DNA of 64,000 nucleotides, taken from Corynebacterium mycetoides. Lineage in GTDB: Bacteria; Actinomycetota; Actinomycetes; Mycobacteriales; Mycobacteriaceae. The DNA is taken from contig NZ_LT629700.1 in the NCBI RefSeq assembly GCF_900103625.1, positions 558,001-622,000 on the forward strand, read 5' to 3'. Under the pieces are notes generated by a model. The model was not told the DNA's origin. It made no database searches and saw nothing but the letters and a program-made list of their open reading frames with translations. This document shows positions 29,560 to 39,418 of the stretch, piece by piece (the stretch's first letter is position 1; each line of letters opens with the position of its first letter). Made by a program: the position numbers and the translations under genes.

Positions 29560-31206
29560 GTGAATTCACGGGCCACCCTCCTACCGGACCTCCGCCGGAC
29601 GCTGCCCCGCCTGGGGCGGCCGGGGTCTCGCTCGGCCGAGCTCCATGAATCCGTGACCCGCCCGCTTGGCGACGGCCCCCGCACGCGCCCGTCGATAGCC
29701 GAGGCCAACCGCTTCGCGCTGCTGCGCTGGACCGGGCTCGTCGGAACCATGCTCATGGGTCTGGGCGGCCTGGGTGGCGGGGCGCTGCCGGTGGTGGGCA
29801 ACCCGTACGTCCATTTGCCCGGGGGCGCCGTGATGGCCAGGATGCTGCAAACCTCGTCCTCGCTCATCCTCATCGGCGTGGGGCTGGTGGTGGCCGCGTG
29901 GGTGCTCATGGCCCCGTTCGTCGGGGCGGGCGGGGCGCCGGCCCGGGTGGGGCAGGCGGTGCTGCTGCGCACGTTCGCGGCGTGGGTCATCCCGCTCATC
30001 CTCACCGCTCCGCTGTTCACGCAGGACATCTACTCCTACCTCGCGCAGGGCTCGATTGTGCGCCAGGGGCTCGATCCGTACGCCGCGGGGCCGGTGGAGA
30101 TCCTGGGGCCGGAAAACCACCTCGCGCGCTCCGTGCCGTTTATCTGGGCGCAGTCTCCCAGCCCCTATGGGCCCGTGGCGCTGGGGATCTCGGCGGCGAT
30201 TTCGTGGGCGACGTCGGACTCCATCGTGCTCGGGGTGATCGCCCACCGGTTGGTGTCCCTCGTCGGCATCGCCGCCGCAGCCTGGGGCATACTCGCCCTG
30301 GCGCGGCGCTGCGGCGTGTCCCCCTCGGCCACGCTGTGGCTCGGCGTGCTCAACCCCCTGACCATCCTGCACCTGGTCGGCGGGATCCACAATGAGGCGA
30401 TCCTGCTGGGCTTCATGCTCGTCGGCCTCGAACTGGGTCTGCGCGGGATCAGCCGTCTCGGGCACGACACGGCGCTCGCCGCGGCCTACCTCGCGGCGTC
30501 GGGCGCTCTCATCACCTGCGCCGGGCTAGTCAAGGTCACGGGCTTTATCGCCCTGGGGTTTGTGGGCATGGCACTCGCCCGTGAGCTTAACGGCAGATTC
30601 GGGCGCGCAGGGGCGCTGGCGGTGGCCGTCGTCACGCAAACGGCGCTGCTGGTGGCCACGACGCTGGCCATCACCGCGGCGACGGGGATCGGCCTTGGGT
30701 GGGTGACGGGGCAGGGCGGGGCGGCGTCGATACGCAGCTGGCTCTCGGTGACCACCGACATCGCGGTCATCGGCGGCAACATCGGGATGCTGCTCGGGCT
30801 CGGCGACCACATCGAGGCCATGCTCCTGGTCACCCGCGGAGCTGGCATCGCCGTGGCCGCCGCGTTCATGGTCCGCATGCTGTGGGCGACGTACCGCGGC
30901 ACGATCCACCCGGTCGGCGCCCTGGGCGTGGCCACCCTCGTGCTCGTCGTGCTCTTCCCCGTCGTCCACCCGTGGTACCCGCTGTGGGCCATCCTGCCCC
31001 TGGCGGCGTGGGCGAACCGCCTGTTTTTCCGCGCCGCGGTGGCCATCTACTCCGCGGTGTTCAGCTTCCTCGTCCTGCCCCGCGGGCTCGCGCTCGCGCC
31101 CGACGCCGTGTTCACCATCTACGCCAACGCCGCCTTATGGTTCGCTGTGATCTGCGCTGCGGCCACGTGGTGGTACTACCGTTTCGGGCGCAGAAGTCTA
31201 AACTAG
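29560..31206 (+). CDS. mptB: alpha-(1->6) mannopyranosyltransferase MptB
   Basis: A polytopic GT-C glycosyltransferase that extends the alpha-1,6-mannan core of lipomannan and lipoarabinomannan from polyprenyl-phosphomannose, on the outer face of the membrane. The 548-residue protein has about 13 membrane spans. An early loop carries the conserved acidic residue in FTQDIYSYLAQG near 165-175, followed by QGLDPYAAGP. Position next to suf and sequence match MptB of C. glutamicum from memory. The start is GTG at 29560, chosen because of the TAGACT hexamer. A longer frame from 29461 crosses the suf operator and is rejected. Confidence 0.9.
   Translation: MNSRATLLPDLRRTLPRLGRPGSRSAELHESVTRPLGDGPRTRPSIAEANRFALLRWTGLVGTMLMGLGGLGGGALPVVGNPYVHLPGGAVMARMLQTSSSLILIGVGLVVAAWVLMAPFVGAGGAPARVGQAVLLRTFAAWVIPLILTAPLFTQDIYSYLAQGSIVRQGLDPYAAGPVEILGPENHLARSVPFIWAQSPSPYGPVALGISAAISWATSDSIVLGVIAHRLVSLVGIAAAAWGILALARRCGVSPSATLWLGVLNPLTILHLVGGIHNEAILLGFMLVGLELGLRGISRLGHDTALAAAYLAASGALITCAGLVKVTGFIALGFVGMALARELNGRFGRAGALAVAVVTQTALLVATTLAITAATGIGLGWVTGQGGAASIRSWLSVTTDIAVIGGNIGMLLGLGDHIEAMLLVTRGAGIAVAAAFMVRMLWATYRGTIHPVGALGVATLVLVVLFPVVHPWYPLWAILPLAAWANRLFFRAAVAIYSAVFSFLVLPRGLALAPDAVFTIYANAALWFAVICAAATWWYYRFGRRSLN
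31199..31204 (+). promoter_or_regulatory. -10 hexamer of the ABC exporter pair, predicted leaderless
   Basis: TAAACT, 8 nt before the ATG at 31213. Its last base is the first base of the mptB TAG stop. Confidence 0.55.
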
Positions 31207-31212
31207 CCAGCC

Positions 31213-32136
31213 ATGACTGAGGCGCTCGTCGTCGACGACGTGTACAAGAACTTCCGCGGCACCCAGGCGGTGGCCGGGATGAGTTTCACCTCCCGCCGCG
31301 GGGAGATCCTCGCCCTCCTCGGGCCCAATGGCGCGGGAAAAACCACCACGATCGAAATGTGCGAAGGTTTCATCACCCCATCCTCCGGCAGCATCTCCGT
31401 TCTCGGGCTGGATCCGGCGCGGGAGACGGAGCAGGTCCGATCGCGCATCGGCATCATGCTCCAGGGCGGGGGCTCTTATTCGGGGATCCGCGTGCGCGAA
31501 ATGCTGGAGCTGACGGCCAGCTACAACGAGGACCCGCTCGACCCGGACTGGTTGATCGACCTGCTCGGCCTGCGCGGGGTGGAAAAGACCACCTACCGGC
31601 GCCTCTCCGGCGGCCAGCAGCAGCGCCTCTCACTGGCGCTCGCCATGATCGGCCGGCCCGAGCTCATCTTCCTCGACGAGCCCACCGCGGGCATGGACGC
31701 GCAGTCACGGCTGGCGGTGTGGGACATCATTTCCGCGATGCGGCGCGACGGTGTGACCGTTATCTTAACCACCCACCTCATGGACGAGGCCGAGGCGCTG
31801 GCGGACAAGGTCGTCATCATCGACCGCGGGGCCGTCGTCGCCCAGGGCACCCCCGGCGAGTTGACCAGCCACGACTCCTTCCCGCTCGTCGCGTTCGGCA
31901 CCGATCGCGACCTCGATCTGGCCCCGCTTAACGACGCCTTGGCGGCGCTGTCCCTCTCCGCCCACGCGACTAGGCCGCTGCGCTATCAGATCACGGGCGG
32001 GGCCACCCCGGAAGTGATAGCCGCGCTCGCAGGCGCGGCCGAGCGGCAGAACGTGCTCATCCGCGACCTCAACGTCTCCCACCGCACCCTGGAGGACGTG
32101 TTTCTCGACATCACCGGCCGCGAGCTGCGCAGTTAG
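31213..32136 (+). CDS. ABC exporter ATP-binding protein
   Basis: A 307-residue ATPase of the drug/antibiotic export (DrrA/CcmA) class. Walker A is GPNGAGKTTTIEM near 37-49, the signature LSGGQQQRLSLALAM near 134-148, Walker B ELIFLDEPTAGMD near 153-165, and the H-loop TTHLMDEAEAL. The C-terminal 80 residues form the extra domain common in this class. It works with the permease encoded 12 bp downstream. The substrate is unknown. Beside mptB and the heme A genes it may handle a lipid or heme-related compound, but nothing in the sequence proves it. Confidence 0.93.
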   Translation: MTEALVVDDVYKNFRGTQAVAGMSFTSRRGEILALLGPNGAGKTTTIEMCEGFITPSSGSISVLGLDPARETEQVRSRIGIMLQGGGSYSGIRVREMLELTASYNEDPLDPDWLIDLLGLRGVEKTTYRRLSGGQQQRLSLALAMIGRPELIFLDEPTAGMDAQSRLAVWDIISAMRRDGVTVILTTHLMDEAEALADKVVIIDRGAVVAQGTPGELTSHDSFPLVAFGTDRDLDLAPLNDALAALSLSAHATRPLRYQITGGATPEVIAALAGAAERQNVLIRDLNVSHRTLEDVFLDITGRELRS

Positions 32137-32148
32137 GAGACAAAACAC

Positions 32149-32919
32149 ATGGCCAACCTCACCCCGGGGGTGTTCACCCCCCGCCCCCGGCGGGCGTCGC
32201 GCACCCGCATGGCGCTCGCCCAAGGCAGCATCGAGGCGCGCCTCATGCTGCGCCACGGCGAGCAGCTCCTGCTCAACCTGATCATCCCCGCGGTCATTCT
32301 CGTCGCGGCCGCGAAGATCCCCCTGCCCGGCTCCGCGTCCGGCGCCCGCCTCGAGCACCTCGTCCCCGTGGTGTTCGCAGTCGCGGCCAGCAGCGCCGGG
32401 TTTACCGGCCAGGCGATCGCGCTGGCCTTCGACAGGCGCTACGGGGCGCTCAAGCGCACCGGGGCGTCCGGGGTGCCCGCTTGGACCATCATCGCGGGCA
32501 AGATCCTCGGCGTGCTGGCGATGGTGGCCGTGCAGATCGTGGTGCTCGGCGCCATTGCGCTCTCCCTCGGGTGGCGCGTCACGCTCCCCGGAGCCCTGTT
32601 CGGCGGGGTGACCCTGTTGCTCGGGGTCGCCTGCTTCACCGCGCTGGGCCTGTTAATGGGCGGCACGCTCAGCTCTGAGCCGGTCCTCGGGCTGGCAAAC
32701 TTGCTGTGGCTCGTGCTCGTGGGGGTGCTTGGGTGGGTGACGTATTCGGGCGACCTCACGTCGGCCGGATGGTTCAACGCCGTGCCCACGGTTGCGCTGG
32801 CCGCGGCGCTGACGCAGGCCTTCGCCTTGACCGTGGATTCGGCCGCGTGGGTGGCGCTGATCGTATGGGCGGCGGCCGCTGTCGCGGCGGCGGCCCGGTG
32901 GTTCCGGTTCGATGGCTAG
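32149..32919 (+). CDS. ABC exporter permease (ABC-2 type)
   Basis: A 256-residue permease with six predicted membrane helices and an N-terminal cytoplasmic arm rich in Arg and Pro. The ABC-2 pattern is visible, with a first helix near 44-60 and a helix pair near 135-180 containing the LLWLVLVGVLGW stretch. It is the partner of the upstream ATPase gene. A ribosome-binding site (TTAGGAG) precedes the ATG. Confidence 0.92.
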   Translation: MANLTPGVFTPRPRRASRTRMALAQGSIEARLMLRHGEQLLLNLIIPAVILVAAAKIPLPGSASGARLEHLVPVVFAVAASSAGFTGQAIALAFDRRYGALKRTGASGVPAWTIIAGKILGVLAMVAVQIVVLGAIALSLGWRVTLPGALFGGVTLLLGVACFTALGLLMGGTLSSEPVLGLANLLWLVLVGVLGWVTYSGDLTSAGWFNAVPTVALAAALTQAFALTVDSAAWVALIVWAAAAVAAAARWFRFDG

Positions 32920-32985
32920 ATCCGCGGGTGCGTGAGTTAAGCTGACGTCAATCCAAAGTTTGATGTGGAAGGTACCGGTATCACC

Positions 32986-33918
32986 GTGAGCACGACAACC
33001 TCCAGCACCGCCGCGGCCGAGGCTGCGCGCGCACCCTCGCTGAAGCTGCAGCGCACCCTCGCTCTCATCCTCCTGCTCTGCCAGGGGGGAATCACCGTCA
33101 CCGGTTCGCTCGTGCGCGTGACCGGGTCCGGACTCGGATGCAACACGTGGCCGCTATGCCACGAGGGCTCGCTCGTCCCGCTCAGGGGTGCCGCGCCCCT
33201 GGTCCACCAAGCCATCGAGTTCGGCAACCGCCTCCTCACCTTCGTTGTGGCGGCGGCCGCGATCGCCGTGACGGTGGCGGTCTACCGGGCCGGGCGGCGC
33301 CAGCTAATCAAGAACTTAGCGGTCGCCTCCATCGCCGGCGTCGTGCTGCAGGCGATCCTTGGCGGCATCTCCGTTCTGGTGGACCTTCACTGGTGGGCCG
33401 TGGCGGTGCACTTCCTGCCGTCCATGGCGCTTGTCGCCATCGCCGCCGTGCTTTACATGCGCATCGCCGAACCCGACGACGCCCCGGTGATCGAGCGCTA
33501 CAGCCCGCAGGCTCGCGCGATGGTCGTGGCCGCGGCCGTCGCGCTATGCTTCGTGCTGGTCACGGGCACGATGGTGACCGGCTCCGGGCCGCACTCGGGC
33601 GATGCCGGGGTGGGCATGGAGGGCCGCCTCGACATGGACACGCGTCTGCTCGCGTACGTGCACGCCGCGTGCATGTACCTCTACCTGATCGGGACGCTGG
33701 CCGCGACGTACCTCCTGCGCCGCTCCAACGCCCCCAAGGACGCTTTCAACACCGCCCTCGTGCTCGTGGCCATGATCGTGGTCCAGTGGGCCGTCGGCGT
33801 GACCCAGTTCTACCTGGGCGTGCCGCGCTGGACGGTGCCCATCCACATCGCCATGTCGTCGGTGGTCGTCGCGTTCAGCGCCTTCGTGTGGGCCCACGGC
33901 AGGCGCCGCATGCCGTAG
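32986..33918 (+). CDS. ctaA: heme A synthase CtaA
   Basis: Oxidises the C8 methyl of heme O to give heme A for cytochrome aa3 oxidase. The 310-residue protein has eight predicted membrane helices in two four-helix halves. Heme-ligand histidines occur in PLVHQAIEFGNR, VAVHFLPSMAL, YVHAACMYLY and PIHIAMSSVV. The extracellular loop CNTWPLCHEG carries the Cys pair. I favour the GTG at 32986 (VSTTTSS...). An in-frame GTG at 32965 would add seven residues. A TAAGCT at 32939-32944 may be its -10. It pairs functionally with ctaB, 1 kb downstream on the other strand. Confidence 0.94.
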   Translation: MSTTTSSTAAAEAARAPSLKLQRTLALILLLCQGGITVTGSLVRVTGSGLGCNTWPLCHEGSLVPLRGAAPLVHQAIEFGNRLLTFVVAAAAIAVTVAVYRAGRRQLIKNLAVASIAGVVLQAILGGISVLVDLHWWAVAVHFLPSMALVAIAAVLYMRIAEPDDAPVIERYSPQARAMVVAAAVALCFVLVTGTMVTGSGPHSGDAGVGMEGRLDMDTRLLAYVHAACMYLYLIGTLAATYLLRRSNAPKDAFNTALVLVAMIVVQWAVGVTQFYLGVPRWTVPIHIAMSSVVVAFSAFVWAHGRRRMP

Positions 33919-33921
33919 CCT
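33916..33921 (+). promoter_or_regulatory. -10 hexamer of qor, overlapping the ctaA stop codon
   Basis: TAGCCT, 7 nt before the ATG at 33929. Bases TAG are the ctaA stop codon. Confidence 0.55.
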
Positions 33922-33928
33922 TGCATCC

Positions 33929-34897
33929 ATGAAGGCTATCTACGTCACCCAGCACGGAGGGCCCGAGGTCCTCACCTACACGGACCGCCCGGACCCCGTG
34001 CCGGGCGCGGACCAGGTCCTCGTCGAGGTGCTCTACGCCGGTGTCAACTACATCGACACCTACTTCCGCTCCGGTTCCTACGCCCAGGAGCTGCCGTATA
34101 TCCCGGGCACCGAGGGCTGCGGCCGCGTCATCCACGACCCCGCCGCCGAGATCGCGGAGGGCACGCTGATCGCCTGGCACGACGCCCCCGGTTCGTACGC
34201 AGAGAAGGTGTGCGTGGCCCGCAACCGCCTGGTGGCGGTGCCCGAGAACATTGAACCGGCCGTCGCGGCGTCGATGCTCCTGCAGGGCATGACGGCACAC
34301 TACCTGCTCCACGGCACGCGGGACACCGCGCCCGGCGACACGATGGTGGTCACCGCCGGGGCGGGCGGCGTCGGCCTCATCCTCACCCAGATGGCGGCCT
34401 CCCTGGGCGCCGTGGTCTACTCGGTGACCTCGACCGATGAGAAGGAGAAGCTGGCGTACGACGCCGGTGCGAGCGCGGTGTTCCGCTACGGGGACTTCCC
34501 GGAGTCGGTGAAACGCGCCAATGGCGGCAAGGGCGTCGACGTGGTCTACGACGGCGTCGGCAAGGCGACGTTCGCGCAGGCCCTCGACGTGTGCAGACCC
34601 CGCGGACTCGTGTGCTCCTTCGGTTCCGCGTCCGGCGACGTGGAACCCTTCTCCATCCAAGAGCTGAATAAGCACGGCTCCCTGTTTGTCACCCGGCCGT
34701 CGCTGGGCGCCTACGTTGCCACGGATGACGAATACCGCAAGCGGGCCCAGGCGGTCGTCCGCGCCGTCGAGGACGGCACCGTGCGGCTGCGGGTCCACGA
34801 GCCTTTCCCGCTTGCCGACGCCCGCGTGGCCCACGAGGACCTCCAAGCGCGCCGGACGTCCGGCTCCGTCGTGCTCCGGGTTTCCGGTACTGCGTAA
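33929..34897 (+). CDS. qor: NADPH:quinone oxidoreductase (MDR family)
   Basis: A 322-residue zinc-independent medium-chain dehydrogenase/reductase. The N-terminal GroES-like domain begins MKAIYVTQHGGPEVLTY, followed by GVNYIDTYFRSG. The Rossmann nucleotide site is TAGAGGVGLILTQMA near 140-154. Catalytic-zinc cysteines of alcohol dehydrogenases are absent, as in Qor. It probably reduces quinones by one electron with NADPH. It is predicted to be leaderless. It converges on ctaB with a 10-bp gap. Confidence 0.92.
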   Translation: MKAIYVTQHGGPEVLTYTDRPDPVPGADQVLVEVLYAGVNYIDTYFRSGSYAQELPYIPGTEGCGRVIHDPAAEIAEGTLIAWHDAPGSYAEKVCVARNRLVAVPENIEPAVAASMLLQGMTAHYLLHGTRDTAPGDTMVVTAGAGGVGLILTQMAASLGAVVYSVTSTDEKEKLAYDAGASAVFRYGDFPESVKRANGGKGVDVVYDGVGKATFAQALDVCRPRGLVCSFGSASGDVEPFSIQELNKHGSLFVTRPSLGAYVATDDEYRKRAQAVVRAVEDGTVRLRVHEPFPLADARVAHEDLQARRTSGSVVLRVSGTA

Positions 34898-34907
34898 CGC
34901 GCGGGGG

Positions 34908-35822
34908 CTAGAGCAGGATCTCGGCCAACGTCGGCCATCCCAGGACTGCGTCGACGGACAGGCCGAGGAACAGCACGGCGAGGTAGTTGTTCGACAGGAT
35001 GAACAGCTTCAGGGGCTTGACGTCCTCGCCCCTGACGACACCGTTGTGCAGGCGCGTCGCCATGACCAGGAACGCAGCGCCCGAGAGCACGGCCGCCGCG
35101 AGGTAGATCCAGGAGGCCGCCGGGACGAGCACCAACGAGGTGGCGACGGTGATCCAGGAGTAGATCACGATCTGCCGGGTGGTCTCCTGCGCGCTGGCCA
35201 CCACCGGCAGCATGGGCACGTTCGCCCGCGCGTAGTCGTCCTTGTACTTCATCGCCAGGGCCCACGTGTGCGGCGGTGTCCAGAAGAAGATGATCATGAA
35301 CAGCACCACGGCCTGCCACCAGAAGTCGGGTGAGCCGTCGTGGACGTTGTCGCGCACGGCCGCCCAGCCCACGAGCACCGGCATGCACCCGGCGGCACCT
35401 CCCCAAATGACGTTTTGCCACGTGCGGCGCTTGAGCCACTTGGTGTAGACGAACACGTAGAACCAGTTGGTCAACAGGATAAACAGTGAGGCCAGCCAGG
35501 AGTTGCACACGACACCGAGCCACAGCACGGAGGCAACAAGCAGCACCCAGGCGAAGATGGTGGCCCTGGTCTTGGTCACCGTGTGGCGCACGAGCGGGCG
35601 CGCCCGGGTGCGCCCCATCTTCTGGTCGATGTCGTAGTCGGCCACCATGTTGAACGTGTTCGCCGCCCCGGCACCCATCCAGCCGCCGACGAGCGTGCCC
35701 AGGACGAGCCAGAGGTCGACGGTGCCGCGGTTCGCCTGCAGCATCGCGGGGATCGCGGCGACGAGGAGGAGCTCAATGACCCGCGGCTTTGTCAGTGCGA
35801 AGTAAGCCTTGATGGTCTCCAA
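34908..35822 (-). CDS. ctaB: protoheme IX farnesyltransferase CtaB (heme O synthase)
   Basis: Transfers a farnesyl group to heme b to make heme O, the step before CtaA. The 304-residue UbiA-family membrane protein has nine predicted helices. The first Asp-rich motif is [19 protein letters not shown] near 58-76, and the second is in [16 protein letters not shown] near 190-205. The start is TTG at 35822 with GAGGAG about 9 nt upstream. No better ATG or GTG exists in frame. It is divergent from tkt across a 247-bp region. Confidence 0.95.
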   Translation of the reverse strand: METIKAYFALTKPRVIELLLVAAIPAMLQANRGTVDLWLVLGTLVGGWMGAGAANTFNMVADYDIDQKMGRTRARPLVRHTVTKTRATIFAWVLLVASVLWLGVVCNSWLASLFILLTNWFYVFVYTKWLKRRTWQNVIWGGAAGCMPVLVGWAAVRDNVHDGSPDFWWQAVVLFMIIFFWTPPHTWALAMKYKDDYARANVPMLPVVASAQETTRQIVIYSWITVATSLVLVPAASWIYLAAAVLSGAAFLVMATRLHNGVVRGEDVKPLKLFILSNNYLAVLFLGLSVDAVLGWPTLAEILL

Positions 35823-36069
35823 GTAAACAACTCCTCATAAGCGCAAAGGCCCGCCCCGGTGTGGGGAGCCAACATGACAGTAGTCGCAGCGCGCCGGCGG
35901 AAAGTTCCGCGCTCGCTCGGCCGGCGGGCATCATACCTTCGGACGATGTTACCGGGGCGGCGCGGCTTCGAGTAATCCAGACACGCGCCGTGCGCAACGG
36001 TTAGGCTGGGGTGCGCGCTTTCGAGCAATTACCGTATATCCATCCGCATGAGATCAAGCGAGGTACCCC

Positions 36070-38202
36070 GTGTCCCCATCCCAGTCCCAGCTGCCCCCCG
36101 AGCTCCAGGCCATGACCGTGCGTAATTACCCGGACGACTGGACAGAGACGGACACCCGGGCCGTGGATACCGTGCGCGTTCTCGCCGCGGACGCCGTGGA
36201 GAAGCGCGGGTCTGGCCACCCGGGCACCGCAATGTCGCTGGCGCCGCTGGCCTACACGTTGTACCAGCGTGTGATGAACGTCGACCCGCGGGATCCGCAC
36301 TGGGTGGGCCGCGATCGTTTCGTGCTGTCCAACGGACACTCCTCGTTGACTCAGTACATTCAGCTTTACCTCGGCGGTTTCGGCCTCGAGCTGGACGACC
36401 TCAAGGCGCTGCGCACCTGGGGCTCCAAGACGCCGGGCCACCCCGAGTACAACCACACAAAGCACGTGGAAATCACAACTGGCCCCCTCGGACAGGGGCT
36501 GGCGTCGGCGGTGGGCATGGCGATGGCCGCGCGCCGCGAGCGCGGCCTGTTCGACCCCGAGGCGCCTGCGGGCGAATCCCCGTTCGACCACTTCATCTAC
36601 GTCATTGCCGGCGACGGCTGCCTGCAGGAGGGCGTGACCTCGGAGGCGTCCTCGCTTGCGGGCACCCAAAAGCTCGGCAACCTCATCCTGTTCTGGGATG
36701 ACAACCGGATCTCCATCGAGGACGACACCCGAATCGCGTTCACCGAGGATGTGCTCAAGCGTTACGACGCCTACGGGTGGCAGACGCTGACCGTCGATTC
36801 CGGCGAGGACGTGGTGGCCATCGAGGCCGCCGTCGCACAGGCCAAGGCGGACACCGGACGCCCGACGATCATCCGCGTCAAGACCGTCATCGGTCACCCC
36901 GCCCCCAACCTGCAGAACACCGGCGCGGCGCACGGCGCCGCCCTCGGCGCAGAGGAGATCAGGCTGGTCAAGGAGGAGCTAGGCTTCGACCCGGACGTCG
37001 CCTTCCCCGAGGAAGCCGACGTGATCGCTCACACCCGCGGTCTCGCCGACCGCGCCGCCGCCAAGCGAGCCGCGTGGGAGGAGAAGTTCAACGCCTGGGC
37101 CGAGCGCAACCCCAAAAACGCCGCCCTGCTCGAGCGGCTCACCGCGCGCGAGCTGCCGGAGGGCTGGGACGCGGACCTTCCCACCTGGGAACCCGACGAG
37201 AAGGGCATTGCCACCCGCAAGGCCTCCGAGGCCGCAATCCAGGCGGCGGCCGCGGCCCTGCCGGAGCTGTGGGGCGGTTCGGCCGATCTGGCGGGCTCGA
37301 ACAACACCCTGATCAAGGGCGCGCCCTCCTTCGGCCCGGAGTCCATCTCCACCGACATGTTCACCGCGGAGCCCTACGGCCGCAACCTCCACTTCGGCAT
37401 CCGCGAGCACGCCATGGGCGCGATCATGAACGGCATCGGCCTCCACGGCGGCACCCGCGTCTACGGCGGCACCTTCCTCATTTTCTCCGAGTACCTCTAC
37501 CCCGCCATCCGCGTCGCGGCTCTGTCCGGCATCGACGGGTACTACGTGTTCACCCACGACTCCATTGGCCTCGGCGAGGACGGGCCGACCCACCAGCCCG
37601 TGGAAACCCTGGCCGCGCTGCGCGCGATCCCCGATCTCGCCGTGATCCGCCCCGCGGACGCCAATGAGACCTCCGCCGCGTGGAAGGCCGCGCTGGAGGC
37701 GAAGGAGCAGCCGAAAGCGCTCGCCCTGTCCCGCCAGAACCTCCCGGTGCTCGAGGGCACGAAGGAGAAGGCGTTTGGCGGCGTCGCCCGCGGGGCGTAC
37801 GTGCTGGTCGAGTCTTCCACCGACACCCCAGACGTAATCCTCATGGCCACCGGCTCGGAGGTCCAGCTCGCCGTCGCCGCGGCGCGCACCCTCGAGTCCG
37901 AGGCTGTCGGCGCCCGCGTCGTCTCCGTCCCGTCCATGGAATGGTTCCGGGAGCAGGACGACGACTACATCGAGTCCGTTCTGCCCCGCGCTGTGAAGGC
38001 ACGCGTCTCCGTCGAGGCGGGCGTGTCCATGCCGTGGCACCGCTACACGGGTGATTACGGCCGCAACGTCTCGCTGGAGCACTTCGGTGCCTCCGCCCCG
38101 GGCGCCGAGCTGTTCGAGCGCTTCGGGTTCACCGCCGACGCCGTCGCCGCCGCCGCCCGCGAGTCCCTCTCCGCAGTCCAGTCCGCCGCACAGTCCAAAT
38201 AA
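36070..38202 (+). CDS. tkt: transketolase
   Basis: TPP-dependent transfer of two-carbon units in the non-oxidative pentose phosphate pathway. It has 710 residues, with the usual three domains. The TPP site is GDGCLQEGVTSEA near 179-191 and WDDNRISI downstream, and the N-terminal HPGTAMSLAPLAY holds a catalytic His. The pyrimidine-domain motif is DSIGLGEDGPTHQPVE. The start is GTG at 36070 with GCGAGG upstream. A TAGGCT at 36002-36007 may be its -10. It is the first gene of tkt-tal-zwf-opcA-pgl, which form one plus-strand block and are probably cotranscribed at least in part. Confidence 0.97.
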   Translation: MSPSQSQLPPELQAMTVRNYPDDWTETDTRAVDTVRVLAADAVEKRGSGHPGTAMSLAPLAYTLYQRVMNVDPRDPHWVGRDRFVLSNGHSSLTQYIQLYLGGFGLELDDLKALRTWGSKTPGHPEYNHTKHVEITTGPLGQGLASAVGMAMAARRERGLFDPEAPAGESPFDHFIYVIAGDGCLQEGVTSEASSLAGTQKLGNLILFWDDNRISIEDDTRIAFTEDVLKRYDAYGWQTLTVDSGEDVVAIEAAVAQAKADTGRPTIIRVKTVIGHPAPNLQNTGAAHGAALGAEEIRLVKEELGFDPDVAFPEEADVIAHTRGLADRAAAKRAAWEEKFNAWAERNPKNAALLERLTARELPEGWDADLPTWEPDEKGIATRKASEAAIQAAAAALPELWGGSADLAGSNNTLIKGAPSFGPESISTDMFTAEPYGRNLHFGIREHAMGAIMNGIGLHGGTRVYGGTFLIFSEYLYPAIRVAALSGIDGYYVFTHDSIGLGEDGPTHQPVETLAALRAIPDLAVIRPADANETSAAWKAALEAKEQPKALALSRQNLPVLEGTKEKAFGGVARGAYVLVESSTDTPDVILMATGSEVQLAVAAARTLESEAVGARVVSVPSMEWFREQDDDYIESVLPRAVKARVSVEAGVSMPWHRYTGDYGRNVSLEHFGASAPGAELFERFGFTADAVAAAARESLSAVQSAAQSK

Positions 38203-38226
38203 CCCGCACACAGCAAAGGATTACCC

Positions 38227-39321
38227 ATGACTTCCCCCACCCCCGTCGACAAGCTTTACGAGATCGGAACGTCGACCTGGCTCGACGACCTGTCGCGCGA
38301 CCGTATCATGTCGGGCAACCTCGACGAGATCAAGGCGTCGAAAAGCATTAAGGGCGTGACCACCAACCCGGCCATCTTCGCCAAGGCCATGTCGGGCGGA
38401 AACGCATACGACGTCCAGCTCGCGGACCTCAAGGCAGCCGGATCCGATGTGGACACGGCCGTGTACGCCATGAGCGTCAAGGACGTCCAGGACGCCTGCG
38501 ACCTGTTCGCCGACGTCTTCGAGACGACCGGCGGCAAAGACGGCCGCGTCTCCATCGAGGTTGACCCCCGCTACGCCGCCGACGAGGCCCGCACAGTCGA
38601 ACACGCCGCCGAGCTATCCGCCCTCGTGGACCGGCCCAACGTAATGATCAAGATCCCCGCCACCGACGAGTCCCTCCCAGCGATCACCGCCACCCTCGCC
38701 GCCGGGATCTCCGTCAACGTCACGCTCATCTTCTCCGTGGACCGCTACCGCAACGTCATCGCGGCGTTCCGCGAGGGCGTGCGCCAGGCAGAGGCCAACG
38801 GCCACGACGTGTCCCAGATCCACTCCGTGGCGTCTTTCTTCGTTTCCCGCATGGACACCGAGGTGGACAACAGGCTCGAGACCATCGGTACCGAGGAGGC
38901 ACTCGCACTGCGCGGGCAGGCCGGCATCGCCAACGCGCGGCTGGCCTACCAGGTGTTCCTCGACGAGTTCGCGGACATGTCCCGCTACCCCGCCGGCACG
39001 AACATGCAGCGCCCCCTGTGGGCGTCGACGGGCGTGAAAAACCCGGACTACCCGGCGACGATGTACGTCACGGAGCTCGCCGGGCCGGACACCGTGAACA
39101 CGATGCCGGAGGCGACTCTCGACGCCGTTCTCGACGGCGACGCCGTCACCGGCGACACGCTCACCGGAACCGCCGCGCAGGCGCGCGAGACCTTTGACAA
39201 GCTGGAGGCCGTGGGCATCGACTTCGACGACGTCGTCGCGGTGCTCGAGCGCGAGGGCGTGGACAAGTTCGTCGAAGCCTGGCAGGAGCTGCTCGACTCC
39301 ATGACGGAGAACCTGAAGTAG
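38227..39321 (+). CDS. tal: transaldolase
   Basis: Transfers a dihydroxyacetone unit between sugar phosphates. At 364 residues it belongs to the longer bacterial TAL subfamily. The Schiff-base lysine is in VMIKIPATDES near 138-148, and the entry motif GVTTNPAIFAKAM near 42-54 and SVNVTLIFSVDRYR near 158-171 are intact. AGGATT precedes the ATG. It follows tkt by 24 bp. The next gap (97 bp) before zwf holds no clear terminator. Confidence 0.97.
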   Translation: MTSPTPVDKLYEIGTSTWLDDLSRDRIMSGNLDEIKASKSIKGVTTNPAIFAKAMSGGNAYDVQLADLKAAGSDVDTAVYAMSVKDVQDACDLFADVFETTGGKDGRVSIEVDPRYAADEARTVEHAAELSALVDRPNVMIKIPATDESLPAITATLAAGISVNVTLIFSVDRYRNVIAAFREGVRQAEANGHDVSQIHSVASFFVSRMDTEVDNRLETIGTEEALALRGQAGIANARLAYQVFLDEFADMSRYPAGTNMQRPLWASTGVKNPDYPATMYVTELAGPDTVNTMPEATLDAVLDGDAVTGDTLTGTAAQARETFDKLEAVGIDFDDVVAVLEREGVDKFVEAWQELLDSMTENLK

Positions 39322-39418
39322 CACCCCCGTTTTCGCCCGCACGGGTCGGTGAACCTAGTAACTTTGAAACAATATCCGGAAACTCTTACCGCCTACCTAT
39401 CACTCGAGGTGAACTACC